From: Lacimicrobium alkaliphilum
Lineage (GTDB): Bacteria; Pseudomonadota; Gammaproteobacteria; Enterobacterales; Alteromonadaceae
Reading direction: 5' to 3'
Assembly: GCF_001466725.1 (NCBI RefSeq)
Contig: NZ_CP013650.1
Location: forward strand, 372,001-436,000
Length of the DNA: 64,000 bases
The notes under the pieces were generated by a model. It saw only the letters and a list, made by a program, of their open reading frames with translations. It was not told the DNA's origin and ran no database searches. Made by a program: the position numbers and the translations under genes. Positions within the stretch are counted from its first letter, which is position 1, and each line of letters opens with the position of its first letter. Of the stretch, positions 43,942 to 52,366 are shown in pieces.

Positions 43942-44391
43942 TTAATCGCGCTTCTTGCGCCTGAAATACAGGGTGCGGCTGACATGAGCCACCACGTCAC
44001 CGGCCTCATCGGTGATATCCACCGTTAGTGGTTTTATAAACTTCTCACCCCCGACGGTCTGCTGTCTGATTTCATCCAGCAGTTCCTGGCTGATTTCAAA
44101 TACGGCTTTGACCCGGCCACGGCCCGGCTTGCGATATTCGATGCTGCCAGCCTGATCCCAGACAATATAGTCCGGGCCCAGGTTATTAATCAGCATCAGC
44201 ATATAAAAGGGATCGGCCATGCTGGACAGGCTGCCGCCAAAATGTGTTCCCACATAATTGCGGTTATACCAGCGCAGCGGCATTTCCACCTGTAAAAAAC
44301 GGTAATCAGGGGTGACTTTGCTAACACGAATGCCGGTGCCCAGATAGGGCGGATAGCAATTGATCATCAGTTTGAACCATCTGACTTTCAT
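43942..44391 (-). CDS. DUF4442 hotdog-fold protein
   Basis: This 149-residue protein has the DUF4442 layout: NCYPPYLGTGIRVSKVTPDY, then YVGTHFGGSLSSMADPFYML, the central hotdog helix. The family is related to acyl-CoA thioesterases of the PaaI/YiiD type, so thioester hydrolysis is plausible but not shown. It is divergent from the AlkB-like gene with a 145-bp gap. Confidence 0.8.
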   Translation of the reverse strand: MKVRWFKLMINCYPPYLGTGIRVSKVTPDYRFLQVEMPLRWYNRNYVGTHFGGSLSSMADPFYMLMLINNLGPDYIVWDQAGSIEYRKPGRGRVKAVFEISQELLDEIRQQTVGGEKFIKPLTVDITDEAGDVVAHVSRTLYFRRKKRD

Positions 44392-44535
44392 ACCAACAGC
44401 CCTTGCTGTAAATAAGCTAAGTTTGCCATCTGTGGTCTGACCTGTCTAACACCGATCAAAAATACTGCTGTTCAGATATTGACCAAAGTCGCAAAGCGAA
44501 CAAATATTAATCAGTTCAAGCTGTCGGTACCTCTT

Positions 44536-45630
44536 ATGCCTCTGCTCACCCGCACTCTTAGCGCATCGCTGGCTTATGTTCCCGCGCTGCTGCTGTTGGC
44601 CGCCGTTGGTTTGAGCCAGTACAGCGCGAATCTGTACCTTGGTGCCCTGTTGCCCCTGGTGTTTCTATATGCTCTGTTGCCGCTGCTCGACTATCTGATT
44701 GGCCTGGATACCCGCAACCCTGACCGGGCCGAAGAGCAGCAGCTCAGACACAGCCGCCTGTTAAGGCTGTTGCCTGTGCTGGCACTGCCGGTTCAGCTTG
44801 TGCTGCTGTTTGGCACACTGATTTGGCTGCAGGGCAGGGACGATCTGAGCATTCAGGCACTGCTGCTGTGGGCTATCAGCCTGGGCGTAGTGAGTGGCAT
44901 TAATGCCATTAATACCGCCCATGAACTGATCCACCGGCCAGGCAGAACTGAGCGCATTACTGGCGGTATATTACTGAGCCTGGTGTGTTATGGCGGCTTT
45001 AAGATAGAGCATATCCGCGGTCATCATGTGAATGTGGCCACACCGCTGGATAACTCCAGTGCCCGGCTGAATCAAAGCGTATACAACTTTGTGTTCAGGG
45101 CACTGCGGCACAACCTTTATCAGGCCTGGTTACTGGAAAAACAGCGCCTGGCACACCAGCATTTGCCCGCCTGGCACTGGCGCAATGAAGTGCTGGACTG
45201 GTACGCCCTGAGCCTGCTGGTTGCCTGTAGCTGTTATGTGCTGGCCGGATGGACAGGGGTGCTGTTCTTTTTGCTGCAAAGCCTGATTGCGGTGATTGAA
45301 CTGGAAGTGATTAATTACATCGAGCATTATGGTTTACAGCGGGCCAGACAGGCTAACGGCCGCTACCAGCGCCCCACGGAGATGCATTCCTGGAACAGCA
45401 GTTACAGGCTCAGTAACCTGTTGTTGCTGCAGTTACAGCGCCACGCCGATCATCATGCTAACCCGAACCGCCCCTACCCATTACTACGCCATCTTGATCA
45501 CAGCCCGCAATTGCCTGGCGGCTACGCTAGTATGATGTTACTGGCCCTGATCCCTCCGTTATGGCGCAGGGTGATCCACCCCCGCCTGCCGCAGCAACCT
45601 GACCGCAGAGGTAATGTTATACCGGGCTGA
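44536..45630 (+). CDS. AlkB-type alkane 1-monooxygenase
   Basis: The ATG at 44536 gives 364 residues; a TTG at 44479 would add 19 polar residues of no clear conservation. The integral-membrane di-iron hydroxylase motifs are all present: HELIHRP near residue 130, EHIRGHHVNVATP near 158, NYIEHYGLQR near 259 and LQRHADHHANPNRPY near 300, with multiple TMs between. These His boxes coordinate the two irons. AlkB enzymes hydroxylate terminal carbons of n-alkanes with rubredoxin as electron donor; no rubredoxin gene is adjacent. Alkane or related hydrocarbon oxidation is likely. Confidence 0.9.
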   Translation: MPLLTRTLSASLAYVPALLLLAAVGLSQYSANLYLGALLPLVFLYALLPLLDYLIGLDTRNPDRAEEQQLRHSRLLRLLPVLALPVQLVLLFGTLIWLQGRDDLSIQALLLWAISLGVVSGINAINTAHELIHRPGRTERITGGILLSLVCYGGFKIEHIRGHHVNVATPLDNSSARLNQSVYNFVFRALRHNLYQAWLLEKQRLAHQHLPAWHWRNEVLDWYALSLLVACSCYVLAGWTGVLFFLLQSLIAVIELEVINYIEHYGLQRARQANGRYQRPTEMHSWNSSYRLSNLLLLQLQRHADHHANPNRPYPLLRHLDHSPQLPGGYASMMLLALIPPLWRRVIHPRLPQQPDRRGNVIPG

Positions 45631-45644
45631 AGCTGCGACCTGCA

Positions 45645-45935
45645 CTAGCCCTGACTTTCGCTGACAACGGCTATCTCAGTAAAATACGGGTTGGCCGTCA
45701 GCGCACGGATATGGCTGATTTGCATCATCTCAACCCGGTTTGCCGGGTTCTCCAGGCACAAAAACTCACCCCGGCCCTTCTGGGTTTCGGTGGTGCGCGC
45801 TACTCCGGTAATCCGCTCGCCACTGACCAGCGCCAGCTCCAGCCGGTAACCATACAGGCAGGCGGTTTCAATATAATCATGTATTGCACAGGCAATAATG
45901 GGTTTGTTCACGGTAAGGCTTCCTTCAGACGACAT
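45645..45935 (-). CDS. rof: Rho-binding antiterminator Rof
   Basis: This 96-residue protein matches the Rof/YaeO family: CAIHDYIETACLYGYRLELA corresponds to the E. coli CDDYDNLELACQ segment, and the end AVVSESQG corresponds to VVVSES. Rof binds Rho and blocks RNA entry to reduce termination. It converges with the AlkB-like gene and stands just downstream of a toxin-antitoxin pair, but the link is probably positional only. Confidence 0.83.
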   Translation of the reverse strand: MSSEGSLTVNKPIIACAIHDYIETACLYGYRLELALVSGERITGVARTTETQKGRGEFLCLENPANRVEMMQISHIRALTANPYFTEIAVVSESQG

Positions 45936-45947
45936 GAGTTTTTGTAT

Positions 45948-46421
45948 CTATTCAGATGCGCGAACCAAACTGTTCCAGTCATCCGGCGGATTGCCCGAAT
46001 TCAGCATCTTTTCGAACACCTTGCAGGCATCGGTTTTACTGTCGTAAGCACGTTTAGTTTTTTCATCATTAACCCAGGCATACACAATGGTTTTTGACGG
46101 CTCGTGGTAACGAAAGAACAGCCGGTACTGTTGAAAAAACGTAGCCCGAAACCAGTGTTTGTATGCATCTCCCAGCGTAGTTCCTTGTCGATACTCGGGC
46201 CTGGTGGGATCCTGAGGGATGACGTCATAGATTAGTTTCTGAATCGCCGCCAGGCGTTTGCTTGCGTTTTTGTGAATATAGTCCTGAGGGTGTTTTTGTT
46301 TTAACGCTTCGACCTGCCCGACAAGCTCATTGTATTGAGTGTTAAAACACGGATGGCCATATAATGACCATCCGTTTACCTGAGTGGGTAACCGCCGGGA
46401 AGGGTCACTCATCCTCATCAC
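45948..46421 (-). CDS. yhaV: YhaV-family ribonuclease toxin
   Basis: This 157-residue RelE-superfamily toxin aligns with E. coli YhaV over its length: VNGWSLYGHPCFNTQYNELV, QQYRLFFRYHEPSKTIVYAW and TDACKVFEKMLNSGNPPDDW. YhaV cleaves mRNA and is neutralised by PrlF. The start codon among three nearby ATGs is uncertain; from the first it overlaps the prlF stop by 17 bp, typical of antitoxin-first TA operons. Confidence 0.9.
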   Translation of the reverse strand: MMRMSDPSRRLPTQVNGWSLYGHPCFNTQYNELVGQVEALKQKHPQDYIHKNASKRLAAIQKLIYDVIPQDPTRPEYRQGTTLGDAYKHWFRATFFQQYRLFFRYHEPSKTIVYAWVNDEKTKRAYDSKTDACKVFEKMLNSGNPPDDWNSLVRASE

Positions 46422-46734
46422 TGAGCGGGGTGTTTAAGTCAACCTCAACACCATCAATCAACCCATCGACATGAGCTTTACGTTCAGCTGAGAGCGGCTG
46501 AATATGCTGAGGATTGGCAGTCATATCCTGCTCAAGAAATGACAGAAACTGACCAACTACAGGATCAGTACCAAGCTCATCAGCGCGGCTCACCAGAACC
46601 TTGCCATCATCCATCACCGTAAAATTCAGTTTGTCACGTTTGTTCAGGTGCAAGGCTTTACGTACCGTTGCGGGTACCGTGGTTTGAAAGCGATCGGTCA
46701 GCGTTGACTGTGTCACTACTGCGGCTTTTGCCAT
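46405..46734 (-). CDS. prlF: PrlF-type antitoxin
   Basis: The ATG at 46734 is preceded by GGAGG and gives 109 residues; an upstream in-frame extension crosses the operator palindrome and is rejected. The N-terminus is an AbrB/SpoVT swapped-hairpin DNA-binding domain (TQSTLTDRFQTTVPATVRKA) and the C-terminus is acidic (SDEDE), as in E. coli PrlF/SohA. It should bind YhaV and autoregulate through the dyad at 46768-46785. Confidence 0.9.
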   Translation of the reverse strand: MAKAAVVTQSTLTDRFQTTVPATVRKALHLNKRDKLNFTVMDDGKVLVSRADELGTDPVVGQFLSFLEQDMTANPQHIQPLSAERKAHVDGLIDGVEVDLNTPLSDEDE

Positions 46735-46767
46735 AACAACCTCCATCGGTTGAATAATGCACAAAGT

Positions 46768-46785
46768 GTAATGCATTTGCATTAC
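46768..46785 (-). promoter_or_regulatory. Palindromic operator upstream of prlF-yhaV
   Basis: GTAATGCATTTGCATTAC has perfect 8-bp arms around TT and begins 34 bp upstream of the prlF start. A further half-site AATAATGCAC lies at 46753-46762. This is where an AbrB-type antitoxin would be expected to autoregulate. Confidence 0.6.
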
Positions 46786-46878
46786 CCCGGCAATTGGAAG
46801 GGCAAATTTATTCGCCCTGTCGCAGGTCGTGGCTTTAGCCCGAAAAAATCCCCCAACACGCCCGAAGGCGGTGCTAAG

Positions 46879-47319
46879 TTAAACTGCAATTTGCCAACGG
46901 TTTTGCACTTCCTGCAGACGAATTTCCTGCGCAGCTTCCTGGGCTTCAGTATCAGCCAACAAATCAAGGAAATAGCTGACAGGATTGTTCTTCTCCTGGC
47001 TTTCCATATACAGAGATCTCAGAGCAGCGTCTGTTGTGCGGGGAATTTTGGTAGTCCCCTTTTCATAGCGGGCGATAGTTTGTTCATCGATGCCAAAACG
47101 CCTGGCAAGCATCTTCTGAGAAACATTTAATTCAATACGTAAAAATCTGAACGCTTCGTTTGTCAGTGGCTTATTGCTGTCAACAATGGTCTGGGCAATG
47201 GCTCTGTGCAGGCCGTTCAAATCATCAATGCTGGTATATTCCTCGCCATCAATTTCATCAACGGTAACGCCATTTTCTAAAAATACATTCGATAAACCGC
47301 ACTCAGTGTAATGGTACAT
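46879..47319 (-). CDS. HTH (XRE-like) antitoxin candidate of a DUF4258 pair
   Basis: This 146-residue protein has an N-terminal region without known domains and a C-terminal HTH, FLRIELNVSQKMLARRFGID followed by EQTIARYEKG, similar to the HTH of MqsA/HigA-type antitoxins. The N-terminus lacks the Cys pairs of the zinc domain of MqsA. It starts 8 bp after the stop of the DUF4258 gene, giving a toxin-first TA order as in mqsRA. Antitoxin function is inferred from this order. Confidence 0.75.
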   Translation of the reverse strand: MYHYTECGLSNVFLENGVTVDEIDGEEYTSIDDLNGLHRAIAQTIVDSNKPLTNEAFRFLRIELNVSQKMLARRFGIDEQTIARYEKGTTKIPRTTDAALRSLYMESQEKNNPVSYFLDLLADTEAQEAAQEIRLQEVQNRWQIAV

Positions 47320-47327
47320 ACTCCCCC

Positions 47328-47669
47328 CTAGTCAATCCACACGGTAATCAGCACCGAACTGGGGCTGCAATGATGATTCTTAAGTGCAACAGCAAGTTCA
47401 ATAACATTACCGGCTGCCATACCCTTCAGGTTGAACTTCCAATCCCCATTGGCTTCAGGGTACGGGCCTTCCCTGAAGATAGAGTGCTTACTCTTAAGTA
47501 AGGTCAGTATCTGACCTGAAGTAATTCTCCGCTCTTTCATTCGCTCTTTAACATGCCGACTCCATCGGATCCGATGAGTATGATTTTCAGCCAGATCATT
47601 GATGATCTTCCTGGCGGTTCCCTCTGTCAGAGGGAACTCGTCGACACCTTGAGGATGATTCGTATCCAT
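47328..47669 (-). CDS. DUF4258 protein, probable RelE-like toxin
   Basis: This 113-residue protein contains IRWSRHVKERMKERRITSGQ and a following LKGMAAGNVIELAVAL strand, which is the DUF4258 pattern, a small fold related to RelE/MqsR-type RNases. Candidate catalytic residues are the His and Arg in SRHVKERM. It is the first gene of a pair with the HTH gene. No operator was identified in the upstream spacer. Confidence 0.72.
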   Translation of the reverse strand: MDTNHPQGVDEFPLTEGTARKIINDLAENHTHRIRWSRHVKERMKERRITSGQILTLLKSKHSIFREGPYPEANGDWKFNLKGMAAGNVIELAVALKNHHCSPSSVLITVWID

Positions 47670-47943
47670 ACGCCACCTATCAATCTGATACCTATCATTT
47701 TGATGGGCATTAACGGCATTGTCAACAAAACAAACTGCTGTGTGTTAATTCATTCGTCTAATTGCACGTGGCCTGGGGTCTTGTAGGGGCGAATTTATTC
47801 GCCTTGTTTATATCCATGAACGGTATGTCGGAGTTGCTGGGATGCACTTCGTCGACAATCCGGACAATGCCCGTACCTTAGTACATGACAGCACCCACAC
47901 AATTCAATAAGCTGGATGCAGATTCCCCAACCGGCAGAGCAAC
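47670..47943. other. Spacer with one GTAG palindrome
   Basis: The second-family palindrome GTAGGGGCGAATTTATTCGC plus C lies at 47783-47803. Nothing else is recognised. Confidence 0.55.
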
Positions 47944-48243
47944 ATGGAAAAAGACGCCTATATACAGCATTGCCAACAGCAGATACTCGAGGTGTACCAG
48001 CGCACCAAAGCAGGCAAACCCGATGATGCCTTTAAACACCGCACCGAAGGCTGTATTCATGCTGCGCAATTGCTGGGGTTTATCAGCCAGCAGCAAGCCA
48101 AAGATATGATCGAATCGGCCCATCAACAGGTATTTGGTGAAACCGTGCAGCACCGCCAGGAGCGTAAAGAAAAACTCAATGCCATCAAAAAACAGTCACC
48201 GGAAAAGTATTACGAAATCCCCGCCGTAGAGCGCAAACCCTGA
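47944..48243 (+). CDS. Small uncharacterised protein
   Basis: I do not recognise this 99-residue protein. It is hydrophilic, mostly helical in appearance and rich in Gln, Lys and Glu, with no Cys pair, TM or signal peptide; it ends in a Lys-rich tail. Codon pattern and length suggest a real gene, and it is followed after 23 bp by another unknown gene on the same strand, so the two may be co-expressed. A longer overlapping frame starting at 47885 is not favoured. Confidence 0.55.
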   Translation: MEKDAYIQHCQQQILEVYQRTKAGKPDDAFKHRTEGCIHAAQLLGFISQQQAKDMIESAHQQVFGETVQHRQERKEKLNAIKKQSPEKYYEIPAVERKP

Positions 48244-48266
48244 ATATTAAACCTGGCCTGTAACCG

Positions 48267-48782
48267 ATGAAGCATAAACAGAGTAGCGAATCCGAAAAAA
48301 TCGTCCTTGAGCACCAGGCCGCGAAGCTCTTTATGCGCTGGTATGAACGCAATACCGGTGAAATAATTCGCCATATCTGGCACAACCGGCCCCATAAACC
48401 GGATGTTTCCTGCTTTTTAAACGGTGAACGGCTGGACCTGGAAATTGCCCATGTGTACGGCTCAGAAAAAGAAGCGATGCAGATCCTCGGCCGTGAACTG
48501 GATGACAAAACCCGCCATGAATTACAGCAACTCGACCAGTATACCGACGCCCATCAGCGTCTGCTAAAAGCACTCAACCGGATTCTGGCCAACAAGTCTG
48601 TTAAACATTATAAAACCCGGCGTGTATGGCTGGTGCTGCGCAATGCGCACCCGGCCTGGACAGCAGAAGAGATCCAGTCACTGCAGCACCATATTGATGT
48701 GCCGGATCAGCACCCTTTTGAGCAAATCTGGATTGTGGGCGATATGCAGGGCGAAAGCGGCATAGTACAGCTATTTCCCTAG
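48267..48782 (+). CDS. Uncharacterised protein with a decayed duplicate downstream
   Basis: This 171-residue soluble protein is not one I can name. A segment KPDVSCFLNGERLDLEIAHV is faintly like the PD-(D/E)xK nuclease core, but the Lys is missing, so I do not assign it. A relic of a second copy lies at 51810-51908, where LTGILINKPLKQHETHSVWL matches LNRILANKSVKHYKTRRVWL in this gene. The relic shows that the family was present twice here. It follows the 99-residue unknown gene. Confidence 0.6.
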   Translation: MKHKQSSESEKIVLEHQAAKLFMRWYERNTGEIIRHIWHNRPHKPDVSCFLNGERLDLEIAHVYGSEKEAMQILGRELDDKTRHELQQLDQYTDAHQRLLKALNRILANKSVKHYKTRRVWLVLRNAHPAWTAEEIQSLQHHIDVPDQHPFEQIWIVGDMQGESGIVQLFP

Positions 48783-49426
48783 CAGCCCGGTAGGTCACTT
48801 CAGTCCGACAACGCACCCCACCATAACGGTGCAGGGGTAGCCCGGTACCCTCTGGTGTTGTAGGTCGCGGCTTTAGCCCGACAATTGGGTACCCAGAGGT
48901 GCTGGATATACCTGGATGTAGCGAAGCGGACTTGTCCAGCACCTGTGAGTTACCTTAAAAAGGGGGGACTCAGGTGGGTAGTGAAAGGCTGCTGGGATCC
49001 GGGAAAGCCTGCCATATTTCCTGGTCAGCATTCCGCTGCGCCACTCTCTGTCATCTCCGCTTCTCTCTGTCATCTCCGCTTCTCTCTGTCATCTCCGCGA
49101 AGGCGGAGATCCAGTGCCTTTTCACATCATAGCAATCAGGGCACTGGATTCCGGCTAACAACATGCCGGAATGACTGTGTGGATGGCGTCGGAATAAGGG
49201 TAGGGTTTCCCGAATGCCGTTATCGGTTTTGTAGGGGGTGAATGTATTCGCCGTGCTGTAGGTCGGAATTTATTCCGACAAACTCATCACTAATCCCTCA
49301 TCACTCATAACTGCTCTTTGAGCCGCGCAAAAGGCCGCATCGCCTCAGTCACCGCAAAATTTTCGTAATCCGGGCTGGTGACCTCAGATTCACAGGGTGT
49401 TGGTATCCTGCCTGGCCAGTTCCATC
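48783..49426. other. Repeat-rich spacer with a gene relic
   Basis: The spacer holds a GTAG palindrome at 48860-48882, a truncated REP-a at 48910-48930, a 19-bp tandem repeat CTCTCTGTCATCTCCGCTT (2.8 copies from 49044 to about 49098) running into the hairpin ATCTCCGCGAAGGCGGAGAT (49091-49110), second-family palindromes at 49231-49252 and 49258-49279, and the coding relic at 49305-49382. No intact gene is seen. Confidence 0.65.
49305..49382 (-). pseudogene. Relic of the small gene found intact at 52181-52366
   Basis: Read on the minus strand this gives VTSPDYENFAVTEAMRPFAR plus LKEQL and a stop, against ATNPDYKDFAATEAMRPFAR and LRAVLGEEEQL in the copy at 52181-52366. The flanking strings TCATCACTAATCC and TCATCACTCATAACTGCTCT are also shared. 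The N-terminal half is lost. Confidence 0.75.
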
Positions 49427-50799
49427 CTATTGGTACACATAAACAGCCCCGGCATTGATGGCGTTGTCATTGGGGCTTTTCGCTGTGCTGTTGAGATCGC
49501 CGTCTTCCTGGCTTGCCCCGACTACAATAGTATCTTTGTCGATGGTAACGCTGATACCAAACTGGTCATCTTTACCCCTGTTACTGGCCTTTAAGTAGGC
49601 ATGTTGGCGCCATAATCCGCCATCTCGGGTAAAAACATAGGCCGCCCCGGTATTTTCCGCATTGTTATTGCGTTTCGAGGCCGACCTGTCTGCGTTGGCA
49701 ACCTCCTGATCTGCCCCGACCACCAATCTGTCGCCGGACAAGGCTACGCTGATGCCAAACTGGTGATTGCGTAAGGCATTATAGGCTTTCAGGTAGGCCT
49801 GCTGGCGCCATTCCCCCTGGTCGCGCGTAAACACATAGGCCGCCCCGGAATTTGGAGCCTTACGATTCGGACTTGCTGCAGTGCTCTGGGCGTCACCATG
49901 CTCACCTGCCGCCCCGACAACCAGGGTCTCCCCATCAAGGGAAACACTGGAACCAAACTCGTCCTGATGACCGGCATTGCCTGCCTTCAGGTAGGCCCGT
50001 TGCCCCCAGGTATTGCCATCACGGGTAAACACATACACGGCGCCGGCATTGGATAATTTGTCATTTGGGCTGCCTGCCGAACTATTCGCATCACCTCGCT
50101 CCCAGATTGCACCCACCACCGCTGTGTTGCCGTCAAGATCAACACTGGTGCCGAAGCGGTCCCTTGCGCCCGCATTGCTTGCCTTCAGATAAGCTTGCTG
50201 GCTCCAGACCCCGTCGGTACGGGTAAATACGTAAGCCGCGCCTGCACCACCAGCATTTGTGTTGTAGTTCGATGCTGTACTGTTTGCGTCTCCGTTCTCC
50301 AGCGGTGCCCCTACTATCAGAGCATTACCATCAATTGCGACACTGGCGCCAAACATCTCACCCATCTTCGCATTAGCCGCGCTCAGGAAAGCCTGTTGAC
50401 TCCACACATCGTCAGTACGGGAAAAGACATAGACCCCCCGGAACCCAGGAAAGCCGAACCGCCACCGATGTGCCGTGGTGCCCCTACAACCAGAGTGTCA
50501 CCATCGAGTGCGATACTGTAGCCGAACTGCTCTTTGTGCCCCGCGTCGCCGGGCACCACTGAGGCATGTTGACTCCAGATTCCGTCACTGATGGAAAAAA
50601 CGTAAGCGGCTCCAACACCAGGTGAGCCGATAGCCAGGGTGTTACCGTTGAGGTCGACACTATGACCAAACTGTTCTCTGGGCCCGGGGGAATCGGCTTT
50701 CAGATAGGCTTGCTGCACAACAGGCTGAACCTCAGCGCCGGACGTGGCGGTAAATGCGAGAGGGACCCATAACAACAGAAGTAATTTTAGCGATTTCAT
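49427..50799 (-). pseudogene. Secreted FG-GAP beta-propeller protein split by a G-run frameshift
   Basis: The 5' part (from 50799) has a signal peptide (about 22 residues) and two FG-GAP repeats; the 3' part continues in another frame with five more. The switch lies in a six-base run (CCCCCC at 50434-50439 on the plus strand). A seventh base restores GSGGVYVFSRTDDVWSQQAF and one 457-residue product. Each repeat of about 65 residues follows the pattern QAYLKAxNAGxxDxFGxSVx, then LDGxTLVVGA, then AGAVYVFTR. Seven repeats make a complete integrin-alpha-like seven-bladed propeller, probably secreted and Ca2+ binding. It is either phase-variable, inactive or mis-sequenced. Confidence 0.82.
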
Positions 50800-51545
50800 G
50801 TGTAGAACACTTTAAGCTGTATTGTAAAGCAGCGCCGCAATATCCGTTCCAGATATATAACGTAATGAAAAACAAGGTTATTTCAATTCGGGCAATGACC
50901 AATTGCAAAGAACACTGACAGTCCTGACGGAATAACAACCCACACGTCATCCTGAAGCACGCCAGGATCTCTTTCAGCCAACTGTGCCGGAACTACCTAC
51001 AGGTCATCCTGATGAAAATCAGGATCTCTTCTGCTCAACTCGACGCTACACCCGTCATGCCCGAATACCCTTATCGGTTGTAGGGGCGAATTCATTCGCC
51101 TGATTGCACGTTGCCCTGGACTCTGTAGGGGCGAATTTATTCGCCATGCTGTAAGTCGGAAAGCGAATACAAGGATGGTTTGTCTCGCGAACCGAAGGGT
51201 GGAATTTATCCGACCAGCGATACCTGAGACGTGTTGGTATAAAATACGCCGCCCCGATAGCCCTGTTGAAGAAAATACAACGTACCCTGCCCCAAATCAC
51301 AACCGGCATCCAGAATATGCGCAATGACAGCCTCATTTTTAAACGGCTTTTTTATACCTCTGATATTAACGTTCATTATGCGATATATTGGCCGCCTGAA
51401 TGAATGCTCAGGGCACAATGCCCGCGCTGGCTGAAACGTCTGGTGGCTTATTTTATCCATTAGCCTGGATTTGCAGAGTAAAGGTCAGGCAGTACGTAAC
51501 TATGCCAGTGTTATAAATGAGCAATAATTACTAATCGGAATTTAT
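50800..51545. other. Repeat-rich spacer, no convincing gene
   Basis: GTCAT elements lie at 50946-50970 and 51003-51028, second-family GTAG palindromes at 51080-51100 and 51125-51145, and a partial one near 51190-51207. A minus-strand frame at 51206-51460 ends in a stretch slightly like the C-terminus of EAL domains but is not convincing. The leader of the RRM gene lies at the right end. Confidence 0.55.
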
Positions 51546-51794
51546 ATGAAATTGATAGTACGCAACTTAGATCGGGCAACGACTGAAGAAGAGCTGAAAA
51601 GCATTTTTCAGGAGTTTGGAGCCGTTCAGTCATGCAATCTGGTCATCGATGGGGCTACCGGTTTATCTAAGGGTTTTGGGTTCGTAGAGATGCCTAAAGT
51701 GGGTGAAGCAAAAGCGGCAATAAAAAACTTAAACGATAAGTCTGTTGGCAACAGTAAAATACGCGTTAAAAAGGCCGAGGAAAAAAAGGCATAA
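51546..51794 (+). CDS. Small RRM RNA-binding protein
   Basis: This 82-residue protein is a single RNA recognition motif. RNP2 is KLIVRNL at residues 2-8 and RNP1 is KGFGFVEM near residue 40, with aromatic residues in the RNA-contacting positions; a basic and acidic tail (KKAEEKKA) follows. Single-RRM proteins of this size occur in cyanobacteria and in marine gammaproteobacteria and bind RNA, often in cold response. The gene has its own spacer of about 80 AT-rich bp upstream. Target RNAs are unknown. Confidence 0.92.
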   Translation: MKLIVRNLDRATTEEELKSIFQEFGAVQSCNLVIDGATGLSKGFGFVEMPKVGEAKAAIKNLNDKSVGNSKIRVKKAEEKKA

Positions 51795-51809
51795 TTACAA
51801 GGTTGTGTC

Positions 51810-51908
51810 GCCCTCACCGGGATCCTCATCAATAAGCCATTAAAACAACATGAAACCCACAGTGTATGGCTGATTATTCGTAGCGCTCACCCGGCCAGGG
51901 CCTCAGAA
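51810..51908 (+). pseudogene. Relic of a paralogue of the gene at 48267-48782
   Basis: The frame reads LTGILINKPLKQHETHSVWL and then IIRSAHPARASE, matching LNRILANKSVKHYKTRRVWL and VLRNAHPAWTAE of the intact gene. Only about 33 codons remain and neither the start nor the end is preserved. Confidence 0.75.
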
Positions 51909-52023
51909 CCGTTATGCCGGAACGCCGTTGTCGGAGATCCAGCACTTGTGCCGTCATGCCCGAACGCCGCTAGTGGTTTTGTAGGGGGTGAATGTATTCG
52001 CCGTGCTGTAGGTCGGAAAGCGC

Positions 52024-52054
52024 GTAGCCCGGATGCAGCGAAGCGGAATCCGGG
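52024..52054 (+). repeat. REP element, subtype a
   Basis: A perfect 31-bp subtype-a REP on the plus strand lies between the paralogue relic and the small minus-strand gene. A second-family palindrome (51981-52002) precedes it. Confidence 0.88.
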
Positions 52055-52180
52055 AAGCCTGCGAAGTTGAATGTGTCATGCCCGAATGCCGTTGTCGGGC
52101 ATCCAGCGACTTTAACAATATTCCCGTCGTGCCGGTACCTCTATGGATTTTACCCCAACTCATCACTAATCCTTCATCAC

Positions 52181-52366
52181 TCATAACTGCTCTTCCTCCC
52201 CCAACACCGCCCTCAACCGCGCAAAAGGCCGCATCGCCTCAGTAGCCGCAAAATCCTTATAATCCGGGTTAGTGGCATGCAACCAATACTCACCCTCAGC
52301 GGTCTTACGAATCACCCGCAGCACATACTGGTTATCACAGGTCTCATCCTGGCGCTCAATGGCCAT
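52181..52366 (-). CDS. Small uncharacterised protein, perhaps N-terminally truncated
   Basis: This 61-residue protein, with VIRKTAEGEYWLHATNPDYK and the acidic end LGEEEQL, is not one I recognise. A relic of its C-terminal half is at 49305-49382. An ATG at 52431 in another frame begins MDMQPLYQRFMPLLPADTH and runs into this gene if one base is added or removed, so the real gene may have been about 83 residues and be frameshifted. Confidence that it is expressed is limited. Confidence 0.45.
   Translation of the reverse strand: MAIERQDETCDNQYVLRVIRKTAEGEYWLHATNPDYKDFAATEAMRPFARLRAVLGEEEQL

Noticed and set aside
48267..48782. PD-(D/E)xK nuclease assignment for the unknown gene
   Set aside because: Only PD and a following Glu can be matched; the catalytic Lys is missing and the spacing is not convincing.
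51206..51460. Minus-strand frame with GCDLGQG, reminiscent of the end of an EAL domain
   Set aside because: Only one short string fits, the flanks are repeat-derived and no other EAL motif is present.
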